This document shows, one piece after another, positions 33,301-42,131 of a stretch of 64,000 bases of DNA. The translations under genes were made by a program, and so were the position numbers. Source of the DNA: Streptomyces olivochromogenes (GTDB taxonomy: Bacteria > Actinomycetota > Actinomycetes > Streptomycetales > Streptomycetaceae). The notes beneath the pieces were generated by a model, which was not told where the DNA came from, ran no database searches, and saw only the letters and a list, made by a program, of their open reading frames with translations. The stretch lies in contig NZ_KQ948457.1 of assembly GCF_001514115.1 (NCBI RefSeq), forward strand, positions 413,085 to 477,084, in the 5' to 3' direction. The first letter of the stretch is position 1. The number at the start of each line of letters is the position of its first letter.

Positions 33301-35594
33301 GATGCGTCTCCCGCACTCTCCATCGCAGCGCCTGCCGTGTGCCCGTCGTCAGCACCGTTCGCCGCCGAGTCCTTGAGATCGTTGATGGTGTCGTAGCTGA
33401 GGTCGCTGTTGCGCGTGGCGACGTCCACGGCAGTTTTCACGGAATCCGACAACGCATTGCGTCCCTCGTGATAGGTGCGCGTCGCGTCGCCTTCGGCCTG
33501 GTCCGAGGAGTCCTGCTCGATGCTCTTCATGACCGAATCCTGGATATCTTCAGAGGCCCAGCCAAGTACGGTGCCGGCGATCGGAACCCGCTCACCGACC
33601 GTTTCGATGCCCATCCCGAGGATGCGGTCCACCCACTTCTGCTTGTCCGCGGCGGCTTCGTTGAACTCTGTGTCCGAGGCCGTGTGATAGTCGAGCACGG
33701 CGTCGGCCCGCGACTCGCTCATGATGCCCGCGATGATGCCCCCGGGGCGTGTGGCGTTACGCAGTCGCTCGGCGTCCGAAACCGAAGAGTCGCTGTCCCC
33801 GTTGATCACATCGTTGACGGCGTTCGCCGTGTAGGCCTGCTGGGCGGCGGTGATCGAAGCGTAGGCGTCCGGATCCTGGCCGACTTCGGCGAGGAAGCGG
33901 TGCGCATCGGACGAGGTCATATCCACTGATGCGCCGAACGATGTGAACTGATCGCCGTCGGAGTTGGCGAAGGTCCGCTGGAAATCCCCCATGTACTCCG
34001 CCGTGATGTCGCCGAGGCTTCCGCGCATCGCGTAGAGAGGCCCGCTCTCCTCGTCCAGGTCGCCGTTTTCGTTGTGCCGGATCAGATCAGGGTTCTCGCC
34101 GAACTTGGTGACGATGTTCTGGACGAGTTCGGCCCGCTCGGGTGTGTGCCGGATCGCGTCACTGGTGCCGTCACTGTCGTACGGCCGACCCGTCGTCGCC
34201 GACTCCAGCGCGTGGCCGAGGGCCTCGGGGCCGAAGGTCAGCGCGTTCTTCGTTTTGTCCTCGTCGGCCAGGACGTTCGTGTCGTTTGTGTCGACGGTCC
34301 ACTCGAAGTCCTTGTCGGTGAACACGTCGAGATACGAATTGAAGCCCGGATCGCCGCCCTTCTTCACCGTGCCGTCTTCGTTGTACGCGGTCGGCGGCTG
34401 GGTGAAGAACTTCTCCGAGGCCTCGGGACTGTGCCCCAGTGCCTCCAGAACGCTGTTGAGCGGATCGTTCCCTGTCCCCAGACTGCCCGAGGGGTTGAAG
34501 CCGTAAATGTCCTCTTGGCCCATGGGCTTGTTGTTGAGGAAGAAGTACGGGTCCTTCTTGTGCAGCTGGGTGACGTGTTCGGCGATCGGATCGAGGAACT
34601 TGGGGTCGTAGTTGCCGTAGCGCAGCAGGCCACCGAGGACCTGGTAACCGTACGGCTTGTTCCACTGGCCCTTCTGCCAGCCGATCGGCTGAGTCCCCAG
34701 GCGGCGGAAGTCGTCTCCCCAACTGCTCGGCAGGTGGTGCTTCGTGTCCGGATCCGTGGCGTTGGCCAGCGCGAACCCCATGTTCTTCTGGAGGTCCCGG
34801 ACTGCGTCGAGGCGGACCTTGCTCGCGTCCGCGTCGGTGCCGTTGATCGACATCGCGGCGTAGAACTCGAGCGTCTTCTCCGGCCCACCGAGCCCCTGGT
34901 AGAACTCGGTCGCGAACTCGCCGTCCTTCTCACGGCCGTTGAAACGCATCAGGCGGTTGAATTCCTGCAGTTCCGCGTCGCTCATCTTGTCACCCTTGCG
35001 GGCCAGTTCGAGGGCGCGTTCGGCCTGGGCGTCGTTCAGGGACTCGTAGTTGCTGTGGCCCGCGTTGTTGGCGTCGTTGCCGTGGCTCTTGCCGAGTGCC
35101 CGGGCGACCGAGGCGTCGATCTCCGCGGCGTGGGCGAGGATCCCGTTGATCCGGCCCTCCAGCTCCTGCCTGGCGTCGAGCTGCTCCTGCGTACGTTCGT
35201 CGGTGTCGCCGCGAACGTGGGGGAAGAAGCAGCGGACCTTTCCCTCGCCGATGTCCTCGACCCGGATGCCGAGGTTGCCCGCGTCCACCTCCACGGCGTT
35301 CTTGATCTGCTTCTGGAGTGAGGCGAGCTCCGTGTGCCCGTCGTTGAGCACCTGGTAGATGCTGTTCGCCTCGGTGTGGAGGTCCGAGATCTCCTTCGTC
35401 GTCTTGGTGATGAACTCCCGCGTCACCGTCGCGTTGACGCCGGCCCAATGGGCGGAGTCCGACTTGGCCTGCATTCCCTTGCTGGCGTTCTCCGCCGATG
35501 TCTTGAGACCGTCGACGGTCTTCTTCCAGTCCGACACGGCGGTACCGAGCTTGTCGAGGTCGACCTCGATGAGGTCCGTGAACGTGAGAGCCAC
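33297..35594 (-). CDS. Large protein with WXG-like N-terminal domain, candidate ESX substrate
   Basis: A 765-residue protein with no signal peptide or membrane helix. The first 110 residues are a helical hairpin: VDLDKLGTAVSDWKKTVDGL, a W-A-G turn at residues 50-52, and a second helix. The remainder is Asp/Asn-rich and helical, with segments GGLLRYGNYDPKFLDPIAEHV and FGASVDMTSSDAHRFLAEVG, like the long ESX-linked proteins of Streptomyces annotated DUF6571 or TPR-repeat-region. No toxin motif was recognised at the C-terminus. It sits between a small helical partner gene (12 bases upstream) and two lipoproteins, an arrangement reminiscent of type VII effector operons. A substrate role is inferred. 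Confidence 0.72.
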   Translation of the reverse strand: MALTFTDLIEVDLDKLGTAVSDWKKTVDGLKTSAENASKGMQAKSDSAHWAGVNATVTREFITKTTKEISDLHTEANSIYQVLNDGHTELASLQKQIKNAVEVDAGNLGIRVEDIGEGKVRCFFPHVRGDTDERTQEQLDARQELEGRINGILAHAAEIDASVARALGKSHGNDANNAGHSNYESLNDAQAERALELARKGDKMSDAELQEFNRLMRFNGREKDGEFATEFYQGLGGPEKTLEFYAAMSINGTDADASKVRLDAVRDLQKNMGFALANATDPDTKHHLPSSWGDDFRRLGTQPIGWQKGQWNKPYGYQVLGGLLRYGNYDPKFLDPIAEHVTQLHKKDPYFFLNNKPMGQEDIYGFNPSGSLGTGNDPLNSVLEALGHSPEASEKFFTQPPTAYNEDGTVKKGGDPGFNSYLDVFTDKDFEWTVDTNDTNVLADEDKTKNALTFGPEALGHALESATTGRPYDSDGTSDAIRHTPERAELVQNIVTKFGENPDLIRHNENGDLDEESGPLYAMRGSLGDITAEYMGDFQRTFANSDGDQFTSFGASVDMTSSDAHRFLAEVGQDPDAYASITAAQQAYTANAVNDVINGDSDSSVSDAERLRNATRPGGIIAGIMSESRADAVLDYHTASDTEFNEAAADKQKWVDRILGMGIETVGERVPIAGTVLGWASEDIQDSVMKSIEQDSSDQAEGDATRTYHEGRNALSDSVKTAVDVATRNSDLSYDTINDLKDSAANGADDGHTAGAAMESAGDAS

Positions 35595-35605
35595 TGGTGG
35601 TTCCC

Positions 35606-36082
35606 CTACTTGAAGTACTCGTTGAGCTTCGACACCGACACGGCAGAGCCGTCACGGCCGCTGAGGACGGCCCCGATCTTCGCGTCGTCCTCCGTATGGA
35701 GTTTCTTGCTGTAGTCCAGGTGGTTGGAGATATGCGCGCAGGCCTGTAGTACGGACTTGACCTGAGACGTCCAGATCGCGACGGTCGTCTCCAGGGCGGT
35801 GCCCGTCGCGAAAGCGTGCGACTTCAACGTGGCTGCCGCCTGCATCGTCGAACCGACCCCGTCCTTGCCGGCCCCCGCTCCGGCGATGTCGGCCCCCGCG
35901 TGGAGGTCCTCGTAGAGGATGTGCGCCTCATGCCCGACGGCGCCGAGGTCGTCCTGGCGAACGACGAGATCCCCTCCGCCGCCTCCGCCTCCGCCGTCTG
36001 GCGCCAGCTGATTGAGGCGCATGTGGGTCGACTGCCGTTCGTTCGCCTGAGCCTTGAGCTGCTCCCACTCGTCCCATGCCAT
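35606..36082 (-). CDS. Small helical WXG100-like partner protein
   Basis: A 158-residue protein beginning MAWDEWEQLKAQANERQS, followed by a Gly8 run and a long helical part (DLGAVGHEAHILYEDLHAGA; LETTVAIWTSQVKSVLQA). No exact W-x-G turn was seen, but the length and helical pattern match WXG100-like or partner proteins co-secreted with larger ESX substrates. ATG 36082 is preceded by GGGGAAGGGG and is preferred over upstream in-frame codons. First gene of the minus-strand module, 12 bases from the 765-residue gene. Confidence 0.65.
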   Translation of the reverse strand: MAWDEWEQLKAQANERQSTHMRLNQLAPDGGGGGGGGDLVVRQDDLGAVGHEAHILYEDLHAGADIAGAGAGKDGVGSTMQAAATLKSHAFATGTALETTVAIWTSQVKSVLQACAHISNHLDYSKKLHTEDDAKIGAVLSGRDGSAVSVSKLNEYFK

Positions 36083-36665
36083 GGACGGACCCCTTCCCCC
36101 GGTGCCTGGCTTTCGGTGTTCGCGTCGGTTGGATGTTGCCATTTCGACGCGGCGGTGTCCGGTCAAGCTAGCAACCAGGCGCAGGGAAAATTCGAGCAAT
36201 CTCCGTTGTGTGTCGTTTGTTCGGCGTGAAGGTTCGAAGGAGGCCGGATCGGTGGACGGGTGACGGCAACGGCGGTCCGGAGGGGTGTGCGAGGCGTCCC
36301 GGCAACTCGCCTGACGTCTGAGTGGAGTTGCTGCTGAGCCGGCGCCGTCGTCGCGTGTAGAAGTTTGATGAAGATCGCAAACGGTGCCGCGGTGCCCGCG
36401 CCGACCCCGTTCAAGGTCGGTCCACCTCCTGCGAGGCGCGGTGTGGAGGGGGTGTGCATTCGTTCACAGTGGGCTGGCAAAAGCGGACAAAGTGTGGCGC
36501 CTGGTTCAGTCTCGTAACTGAGTTAACACGTAAGCCGGTTGGCCCGGATGTACAGGTTGACTACAGTGGTAAACGCGTTGTGAGGTGCGGTTCGCTTTGC
36601 GATCGTACGGAGAGCGGACAGGCGCCTCATTCGACAGACATAACGGGGAACGGGGGAGGAGCGTC
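36083..36665. other. 583-base divergent control region of two ESX substrate modules
   Basis: Separates the minus-strand WXG-like/lipoprotein module from the plus-strand 149-aa/588-aa/mycosin module. Base composition is clearly less GC-rich than the flanks, with runs such as GTAACTGAGTTAAC (36517-36530). On the plus strand TTGACT (36557-36562) lies 18 bases before TGAGGT (36581-36586), a weak candidate promoter. No convincing ORF was found; small frames here lack ribosome sites. Confidence 0.5.
36557..36586 (+). promoter_or_regulatory. Candidate promoter for plus-strand ESX substrate module
   Basis: TTGACT with an 18-base spacer to TGAGGT. The -35 is good and the -10 is poor. It is placed about 80 bases before the GTG start at 36666. 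Confidence 0.3.
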
Positions 36666-37115
36666 GTGCTTCCGGCAGACATGGTGGGGGGCGTGTCGGC
36701 GACCAGGGCAGCGGACCTGGAGACCAGTGGCGAGCTGCTGACCGCGTTCGTGAATCGAGTGGATGCAGTACTCCGCGACCTTGAGGGTTCGGCGGGCAAT
36801 CCGACGAAGGTGAGCGCCCAGGGGATCAGGCTGACATCTCTCAGCAATGGGTCCGAGGGTGTCTTCCCTGAGGCGCACGACCTGTACAAGCAGTACGACA
36901 GGGTGCACCAAGAGCTCACCTCCCTGTCGAAGACCCTGCATCTCCAGATCGAGGCGACCGGGATCGCCGTGCAAGGCGCGGCTCACGGCTTCGACAAACT
37001 CGAAGAGGAACAGCGCCAGCGCTTCTGGGCGATCCAGGCGGAGATCCAAGACATCCAGGACGCGAAGGACGGCAAGCTGCAAACCCGCGACTCGAAGACC
37101 GGGGCGAGGTACTGA
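36666..37115 (+). CDS. ESX-locus helical protein, 149 residues
   Basis: A helical protein with start MLPADMVGGVSATRAADLET and a long amphipathic helix pair (LYKQYDRVHQELTSLSKTLH; FDKLEEEQRQRFWAIQAE). It has the size and shape of an ESX partner protein but no clear W-x-G. GTG at 36666 follows GGGGGAGGAGC; the frame is open further upstream without a site. Its stop is two bases before the next gene's ATG, so the pair is likely co-translated. Function unknown. Confidence 0.68.
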   Translation: MLPADMVGGVSATRAADLETSGELLTAFVNRVDAVLRDLEGSAGNPTKVSAQGIRLTSLSNGSEGVFPEAHDLYKQYDRVHQELTSLSKTLHLQIEATGIAVQGAAHGFDKLEEEQRQRFWAIQAEIQDIQDAKDGKLQTRDSKTGARY

Positions 37116-37117
37116 CG

Positions 37118-38884
37118 ATGGCCGACCAGCACGATGCGGATCTGCAGCGAGTCACCGCCGAGAACGACTACACGGACATCACCAGGGCGGGTGAGCATCT
37201 ACCGCAGGGCGGCGGGTTGTTCACCAGGATGGTCAACGGCGTCGTGCGTACGGTCGCCGAGACGAACCCGCACAAGAGCACCGTTTGGGGTAGCACGGAC
37301 TTCGACGGGAAGAATCTCGCCCTGAACCAGATGCTCGACCTCGTCGCGGGAACCGATCCGGAGGACCTGGAAACCTCGGGCAGGGCCCTGTGGAACGCTC
37401 GCGACGCCATCAAAACGGCGGCTGACGAGCTCAAAGGGCACATCGACAAGGTTCACTGGGTCGGAGAGTCGGGCCAAGCCTTCCGTACGTGGGGCACGAA
37501 TCTCGTGGAGAGCACGACGGCACTGAGCACCTTCGCTGGAGGTGCGGGCGACCAGATCTCCGCTGCGGCCGTAGGCCTGGCGTCAGTGCGCGGTGCCATG
37601 CCGTCTCGTGACACGGAATCGAACCGGAAGCGCCCCGAGCATTTCACGGCGGCCGAGAAGACTGCGAACAAAGAAGATTACGCCGCTGCCGTACGGGTGG
37701 AGAAGGACCGCCAAGAGGCGATCAACCAGATGAATCGGTTGGCGTCGTACTACGCGGTCTCTAGCCAGGAACTCGGGGGCCTGAAAGCTCCGACGTTCGA
37801 AAGCATGCCGGATGTGGGCGTTCCGCAGCCTGAGAAGTCCATTCGGAAGGACACCTCAGGGTCTGCCTCGGGCTCGCATGGAAGCACCGGAACGGCATCT
37901 CCCGCGGGTCATCACGCGACGGTGACAAGCGATGTGGCCAGGCACGTCACAAGCGACCAACCGACGCCCGCGAAGGACGTCACCGGCAAAATCACGCGGC
38001 CCGACGAGCCCGTCGGTACCAATATCGACAGCGTCGGCACGCTGCCACCAGCCACGACCACGCCCGTGACCGGCCACACCCCACCCGTGACGGGTACTCC
38101 TGCCACGGGTGGGGGGCAGACCAATCTGTTCGGGGGCGGGTATGGGACACCCATCCCCAGCGGCATTTCAGGCCGGAACGTAGGTGGATCAGGCGGTGTC
38201 CGGACCCCTGCATCCACTCAGGGCAGGGGTGGAACGTCTGGTCTGGGCAATTCGGGCTCGGGACGTTCGACGGGACCGATGGGCCGTGCCACAACCACTG
38301 GTCAGTCGGCTGCCAGGGGCGCTGCTTCCGCGGCCAAGCCGTCCCCGATGGGCCGCGGTGTCACCGGTGGTACCCCGCGGGCCAGTGGCGCGACGACGCC
38401 TCGCGCCAACGGCGGCCCGACCACCGGCGCAGGCCGTAAGAACGGCGTGGTCGGGGGGCGGCCCACGACCGCTGCCGGCTCTCCGGCGAAGGGCGGCTCG
38501 CGGATTCCTCGCGGCACGGTCATCGGTGCCGAGGAAACGGCCAACTCCCGTTCTGCGACCGGTCGACCCGGGCAGCGTGGCGTCTTCGGAGCGCCCGAGA
38601 CCACTACTGCGAGGCCCGGATCGAGCGCGACCACCTCTCGCGGCGTTACGAGATCGTCCGAGGCTGTCAGTGGTCGGCCGGCCGAGCGTAACTCCGCTGC
38701 CCGAGCCGAGCGCAACGGTATGACACGCGGTGGCGCCGGCCTCGTGCGTGGACCTGGCAGTAAAGGAAAGCCTGGGGACGAGGGAAATGCGGAGGGAGCG
38801 CCGCGCCCCGACTACCTGGTCGAAGACGAAGAGACCCACCTGCCCAACAAGCCGCGGCGCGATGTGCCGCCGGTCGTCAACTGA
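37118..38884 (+). CDS. WXG-like N-terminal protein with long disordered tail, candidate ESX substrate
   Basis: A 588-residue protein. Residues 70-220 form a helical domain with a W-V-G turn at 114-116 and the segment MNRLASYYAVSSQELGGLKA, recurrent in Streptomyces WXG/PPE-like proteins. From about residue 235 to 545 it is a Gly/Thr/Ser/Pro/Arg-rich disordered tail. The C-terminus DYLVEDEETHLPNKPRRD followed by PPVVN is an acidic-then-basic terminal motif I have seen on similar proteins. No signal peptide. Located between its 149-aa partner and a mycosin gene, consistent with a secreted ESX substrate that the mycosin could process; this is inference. Confidence 0.75.
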   Translation: MADQHDADLQRVTAENDYTDITRAGEHLPQGGGLFTRMVNGVVRTVAETNPHKSTVWGSTDFDGKNLALNQMLDLVAGTDPEDLETSGRALWNARDAIKTAADELKGHIDKVHWVGESGQAFRTWGTNLVESTTALSTFAGGAGDQISAAAVGLASVRGAMPSRDTESNRKRPEHFTAAEKTANKEDYAAAVRVEKDRQEAINQMNRLASYYAVSSQELGGLKAPTFESMPDVGVPQPEKSIRKDTSGSASGSHGSTGTASPAGHHATVTSDVARHVTSDQPTPAKDVTGKITRPDEPVGTNIDSVGTLPPATTTPVTGHTPPVTGTPATGGGQTNLFGGGYGTPIPSGISGRNVGGSGGVRTPASTQGRGGTSGLGNSGSGRSTGPMGRATTTGQSAARGAASAAKPSPMGRGVTGGTPRASGATTPRANGGPTTGAGRKNGVVGGRPTTAAGSPAKGGSRIPRGTVIGAEETANSRSATGRPGQRGVFGAPETTTARPGSSATTSRGVTRSSEAVSGRPAERNSAARAERNGMTRGGAGLVRGPGSKGKPGDEGNAEGAPRPDYLVEDEETHLPNKPRRDVPPVVN

Positions 38885-38908
38885 GCGCGAGCGAGGACAC
38901 GGAACACG

Positions 38909-40219
38909 ATGAAGTCAGGGACCAGCCGACGAGCCGAGCGGGCCACGTTCCACAGAACGCGCTGCGGTAGACGAGTGCGTGCTGTGGGCGCGGTCGTTGG
39001 CGCCCTGGCCGCCGTGAGCCTGGGGTTTGCTCCTCATGCCGCTGCATACGACGACGTTCAGTCGAAGCAGTGGTACTTGGAACCGATGCAGGCCGAGCAG
39101 ATGTGGAAGGTCAGCACGGGCAAGGGTGTCAAGGTCGCTGTCATCGACACCGGCGTGGATGCAAATACCTCTTCGTTGAAGGGACAGGTCCTGACCGACG
39201 AAGTACCCAAGTCGGTCGCGTACCGCGCCACCGTCGATTACACCGGCCATGGAACGACCATGGCTGAGTTGATAGCAGGTACGGGAGCAGGAGGCGGCCT
39301 GAAGGGGCTGGCGCCTGGGGCGAAGATCGTTCCGTATCGCATCGAGCTCGAAGGTCTGACGGGTGGGGCGGAAGAGAAGCAGAAGACGCCCGACGCCGTA
39401 GACGCGATCAGGGCCGCAGCCGACACTGATGTAAAGATCATCAACATGTCGTTCGGTGGAGACGGGCCAAGTCCTAAGGACAAGGCGGCAATCGAATACG
39501 CCGCTTCGAAGGGCAAGTTGTTGATCGCGGCGGTTGGCAATGACGGTCGAACCAATGGCAGGATTGGTTATCCGGCCTCGTTCCCATACGTAGTTGGGGT
39601 GTCGGCTGCGGACGAATCTGGCACAGTGTCGAAGTTCTCCTCGCACGGAGGATACGTAGACCTCACAGCACCGGGGCAGGACTTCCCCGGGTGGTGTGAT
39701 GCGAACTTCCGCTCGTACTGCGACGACGTGAACGGCACCAGCTCGGCCACCGCAATCGCCTCCGCCTCCGCCGCCCTGATCTGGTCCGCCCATCCCGATT
39801 GGACGGTGAACCAGGTCACCCGTTCGCTGGTCGATACGGCGGGCCGTAGCTGGCCGAAAAACGATCCGAGCACGTATCTCGGCTACGGCGCCGTTCGACC
39901 CCGCGTGGTTCTGGCGAACCCCGACTACAACCCCGGCCCTGCGAACGTCGATCCGCTCGCCAGGGAGAACGGTGGCGATCTGCTGGCCAAGTCCGCAGAC
40001 TCGTCCTCGTCTTCCGCTTCGTCCTCACCCTCCGCCTCTGCATCAGCCGCGTCACAAGCCCCGGAAAAGGGTTCTGGCGGCGCCACGTCGGCGGCAGGAT
40101 CGAGTGCGGACTCGTCGAGCGACAGCAACACACTGTGGATCGCAATGGGTGCCGCGACCGCTGTGATCGTCATCGGAGGCGGCGGTTTCGCCGTCATGCG
40201 GGCGCGACGTGCCAGATGA
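38909..40219 (+). CDS. mycP: Mycosin (ESX subtilisin-like protease), second copy
   Basis: A 436-residue S8 protease. Signal peptide to about residue 46 after a basic N-terminus. Triad: Asp80 (VIDTGVD), His114 (YTGHGTTMA), Ser278 (NGTSSATAIAS); Asn211 in VGND. A Ser-rich linker (residues about 365-395) leads to a membrane helix (LWIAMGAATAVIVIGGGGFA) and a basic tail. It diverges clearly from the first mycosin (30683): GTSSAT replaces GTSFSA and the linker is longer. It follows the 588-residue substrate-like gene after 24 bases and precedes esxB. The base composition of the catalytic part is noticeably less GC-rich than neighbouring genes. Confidence 0.92.
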   Translation: MKSGTSRRAERATFHRTRCGRRVRAVGAVVGALAAVSLGFAPHAAAYDDVQSKQWYLEPMQAEQMWKVSTGKGVKVAVIDTGVDANTSSLKGQVLTDEVPKSVAYRATVDYTGHGTTMAELIAGTGAGGGLKGLAPGAKIVPYRIELEGLTGGAEEKQKTPDAVDAIRAAADTDVKIINMSFGGDGPSPKDKAAIEYAASKGKLLIAAVGNDGRTNGRIGYPASFPYVVGVSAADESGTVSKFSSHGGYVDLTAPGQDFPGWCDANFRSYCDDVNGTSSATAIASASAALIWSAHPDWTVNQVTRSLVDTAGRSWPKNDPSTYLGYGAVRPRVVLANPDYNPGPANVDPLARENGGDLLAKSADSSSSSASSSPSASASAASQAPEKGSGGATSAAGSSADSSSDSNTLWIAMGAATAVIVIGGGGFAVMRARRAR

Positions 40220-40340
40220 CGTCGTCAGCCGTCCGAGCCCTGCACGGTTCGCACAGGGCATGGACAACGTGCTCACCGCTACTCAGCGATGAGCCGAGAC
40301 AGTTGGACCGAGACACAGACAGAGGAAGGGCAGGCTGATC

Positions 40341-40691
40341 ATGGCCACCGGCAAGCAGAAGCTCGAAGATGCCGCAGTAGTCCAACTTCAGAAGCAGATG
40401 TACGAGAAGTACGACGGCATCCGGAAGCGTGTGCACGCGCTTCAGGGAGTGATCGACGGCCTTGAGGGTCAGTGGCAGGGCATCGGGCGCGCTGCGTTCG
40501 ACAAGAAGCAGTACGAGATCAATGAGTCCCTGCAGAACATCGGCAACATCCTCGGTGATGTCATCGAGGCGATGACCGCGACGCGCAACATCAAGGACAG
40601 CAAGGAAGACGAGGTGCGCGCCTCGGTCAACAAGATCGATGTCCAGGACGGTGCTCCCACGGTCACGTCGTCGTCGCTGAGTTCTTACTGA
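40341..40691 (+). CDS. esxB: WXG100 protein EsxB
   Basis: A 116-residue WXG100 protein, secreted by the ESX system as a heterodimer with EsxA. Two helices flank the turn W45-Q-G47 (EGQWQGIGRAAFD). A YxxxE motif (YEINE, residues 58-62) occurs just after the turn. The C-terminal tail DVQDGAPTVTSSSLSSY is unstructured. ATG at 40341 has AGGAAGGG about 12 bases upstream. esxA starts 75 bases downstream. The A/B assignment rests on esxA, which resembles mycobacterial EsxA more closely. Confidence 0.88.
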   Translation: MATGKQKLEDAAVVQLQKQMYEKYDGIRKRVHALQGVIDGLEGQWQGIGRAAFDKKQYEINESLQNIGNILGDVIEAMTATRNIKDSKEDEVRASVNKIDVQDGAPTVTSSSLSSY

Positions 40692-40766
40692 GGCGCGCGG
40701 TACTGACGCCGCCGGCGGCACGCCGGCACCCATGAGGCACACACGAGCGAGACGAGGTAAACGGGT

Positions 40767-41066
40767 ATGAGCCGTAACTCTGATGGACTGTCAGTCACTT
40801 ACGACGGGCTCGACTTCGCGGCGACCAAGATTGGTAACGAGGCGAAGCAGCTTGAGCAGGATCTGCAGGAACTCAAGCAGCTGGTGGTGAGCAGCCTGCA
40901 GTACTGGGAAGGCGAAGCTCAGGGCACCTTCAACGAGAAGCTGCACAAGTGGGACAAGGAAGCCACCGACATTCACACGGCGCTGACCGGCATCGGCCAC
41001 GTCGTGTTCACGTCGGGCGGTACGTACATGGAAGGCGACAAGAAGGGCGCCAGCTACTTCCAGTAG
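40767..41066 (+). CDS. esxA: WXG100 protein EsxA
   Basis: A 99-residue WXG100 protein. The pattern matches mycobacterial EsxA: helix 1 (IGNEAKQLEQDLQELKQLVV), turn W47-E-G49 (YWEGEAQGTF), helix 2 (KLHKWDKEATDIHTALTGIG). The C-terminal YMEGD (residues 87-91) fits the YxxxD/E secretion signal recognised by EccC. ATG has GACGAGG upstream. A hairpin at 41105-41137 follows. In Streptomyces the EsxA/EsxB pair is known to be exported and to affect development. Confidence 0.92.
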   Translation: MSRNSDGLSVTYDGLDFAATKIGNEAKQLEQDLQELKQLVVSSLQYWEGEAQGTFNEKLHKWDKEATDIHTALTGIGHVVFTSGGTYMEGDKKGASYFQ

Positions 41067-41073
41067 CACGGGG

Positions 41074-41103
41074 CTCGTAGAGGAACTACCTCGTAGAGGA
41101 ACT
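41074..41103. repeat. Duplicated 14-bp element after esxA
   Basis: CTCGTAGAGGAACT occurs twice (41074-41087, 41090-41103), separated by two bases, between the esxA stop and its terminator. Confidence 0.85.
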
Positions 41104-41104
41104 G

Positions 41105-41137
41105 CAGGGTGGGCGCGCGCGGGAGGCGCCCACCCTG
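41105..41137 (+). terminator. Hairpin terminator after esxA
   Basis: Perfect 12-bp inverted repeat (41105-41116 with 41126-41137), 9-base loop, 38 bases after the esxA stop. Likely separates esxBA transcripts from the kinase genes. Confidence 0.78.
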
Positions 41138-41177
41138 TCGTTGGTCAACAGGTCGGTCGGCAAGGACGGGAAATCAG

Positions 41178-42122
41178 GTGCACGCGACAGGTGCTGGACC
41201 CGGTGCAGCCCAGGCAGGCGCCACGGCCTCGCGTCGGATCGGTCCATACGTCCTGATCACCGCGCTGGACGATCCCTACAGCCGCATCCCGGTCCCGGAG
41301 CGGCGCTACATCGCCCGCAGCGACGACGGTGAGCACACGGTCCTGCTCAGTGTTCCCCATCGCGGTACCGACCCTCAGCGCTTCATGGCGGAGGCTGACA
41401 CCTCCCGCTACCTTCTCGGCCCTTTTGTGGCGTCCGCGGTCACCTGTGCTGGACCGGGGGAGGCGGCCTGGGCTGCCCGTCCCTATCTGCCCGGGCTTCC
41501 CCTGCCCACCGCCCTCGCCGTGCACGGCGGCCCCCTTCCTGAGCGGACCGTCCACGCTCTCGGGGCTGCCCTTGCCGAGTCCCTGGGCGTCATGCACGGG
41601 CAGGGACTCACGTACGCAGGCCTGTCACCCGCCGCCGTACTGCTCGCCGCCGACGGTCCACGCCTCACCTGCTTCGGCGCTGTACGGGCCGCGGCACCGG
41701 ACGGCACACCCCGTTCCGGCTTGCCGGGACTTGAGCCGGGCAGTCTGCCACCGGAGCAGGCGGCCGGCGGGCACCCGCGTCCGCTCGGCGATGTGTACGC
41801 GCTCGGCTCGACGCTCGCGTACGCCGCGACAGGCCACACGACCCCAGAAGGCGACGAACTTCCGCCCGCCTTGCGAACGGTCATCAGCCGCTGTCTGTCA
41901 CGGGACCCGGCAACCCGCCCCCAACTATCGGAACTACAGGGCGTGTTCGCCGCCGGCTTGAACCAGGAGTCTGCCAGCGCCGAGTTCACGACCACGACCA
42001 CCGCCCTGCTAGGGCCTGGCTGGCTGCCGAGCCGTGTGATCGCCGCCATCGCTCACCAATCGGCCACCGTACTCGCCGCGGAGATCCCGCCCCCCACCGT
42101 GTCCACCTCCCGCCAGGACTGA
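41178..42122 (+). CDS. Ser/Thr protein kinase-like pseudokinase
   Basis: A 314-residue protein with the outline of a bacterial Ser/Thr kinase domain but without catalytic residues. The catalytic loop normally HRDLKPxN reads YAGLSPAAVLL (residues 146-156): Asp is Gly148, Lys is Ser150, Asn is Ala153. DFG is CFG (Cys165). No Gly-rich loop or VAIK lysine is visible. The C-lobe is kept: GDVYALGSTLAYAATGHTTP and CLSRDPATRPQLSEL. It lies directly before an intact receptor kinase (9-base gap) and may be its allosteric partner. The start is taken at GTG 41178; the frame is open from 41109. Confidence 0.78.
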   Translation: MHATGAGPGAAQAGATASRRIGPYVLITALDDPYSRIPVPERRYIARSDDGEHTVLLSVPHRGTDPQRFMAEADTSRYLLGPFVASAVTCAGPGEAAWAARPYLPGLPLPTALAVHGGPLPERTVHALGAALAESLGVMHGQGLTYAGLSPAAVLLAADGPRLTCFGAVRAAAPDGTPRSGLPGLEPGSLPPEQAAGGHPRPLGDVYALGSTLAYAATGHTTPEGDELPPALRTVISRCLSRDPATRPQLSELQGVFAAGLNQESASAEFTTTTTALLGPGWLPSRVIAAIAHQSATVLAAEIPPPTVSTSRQD

Positions 42123-42131
42123 CGCCGCCGC

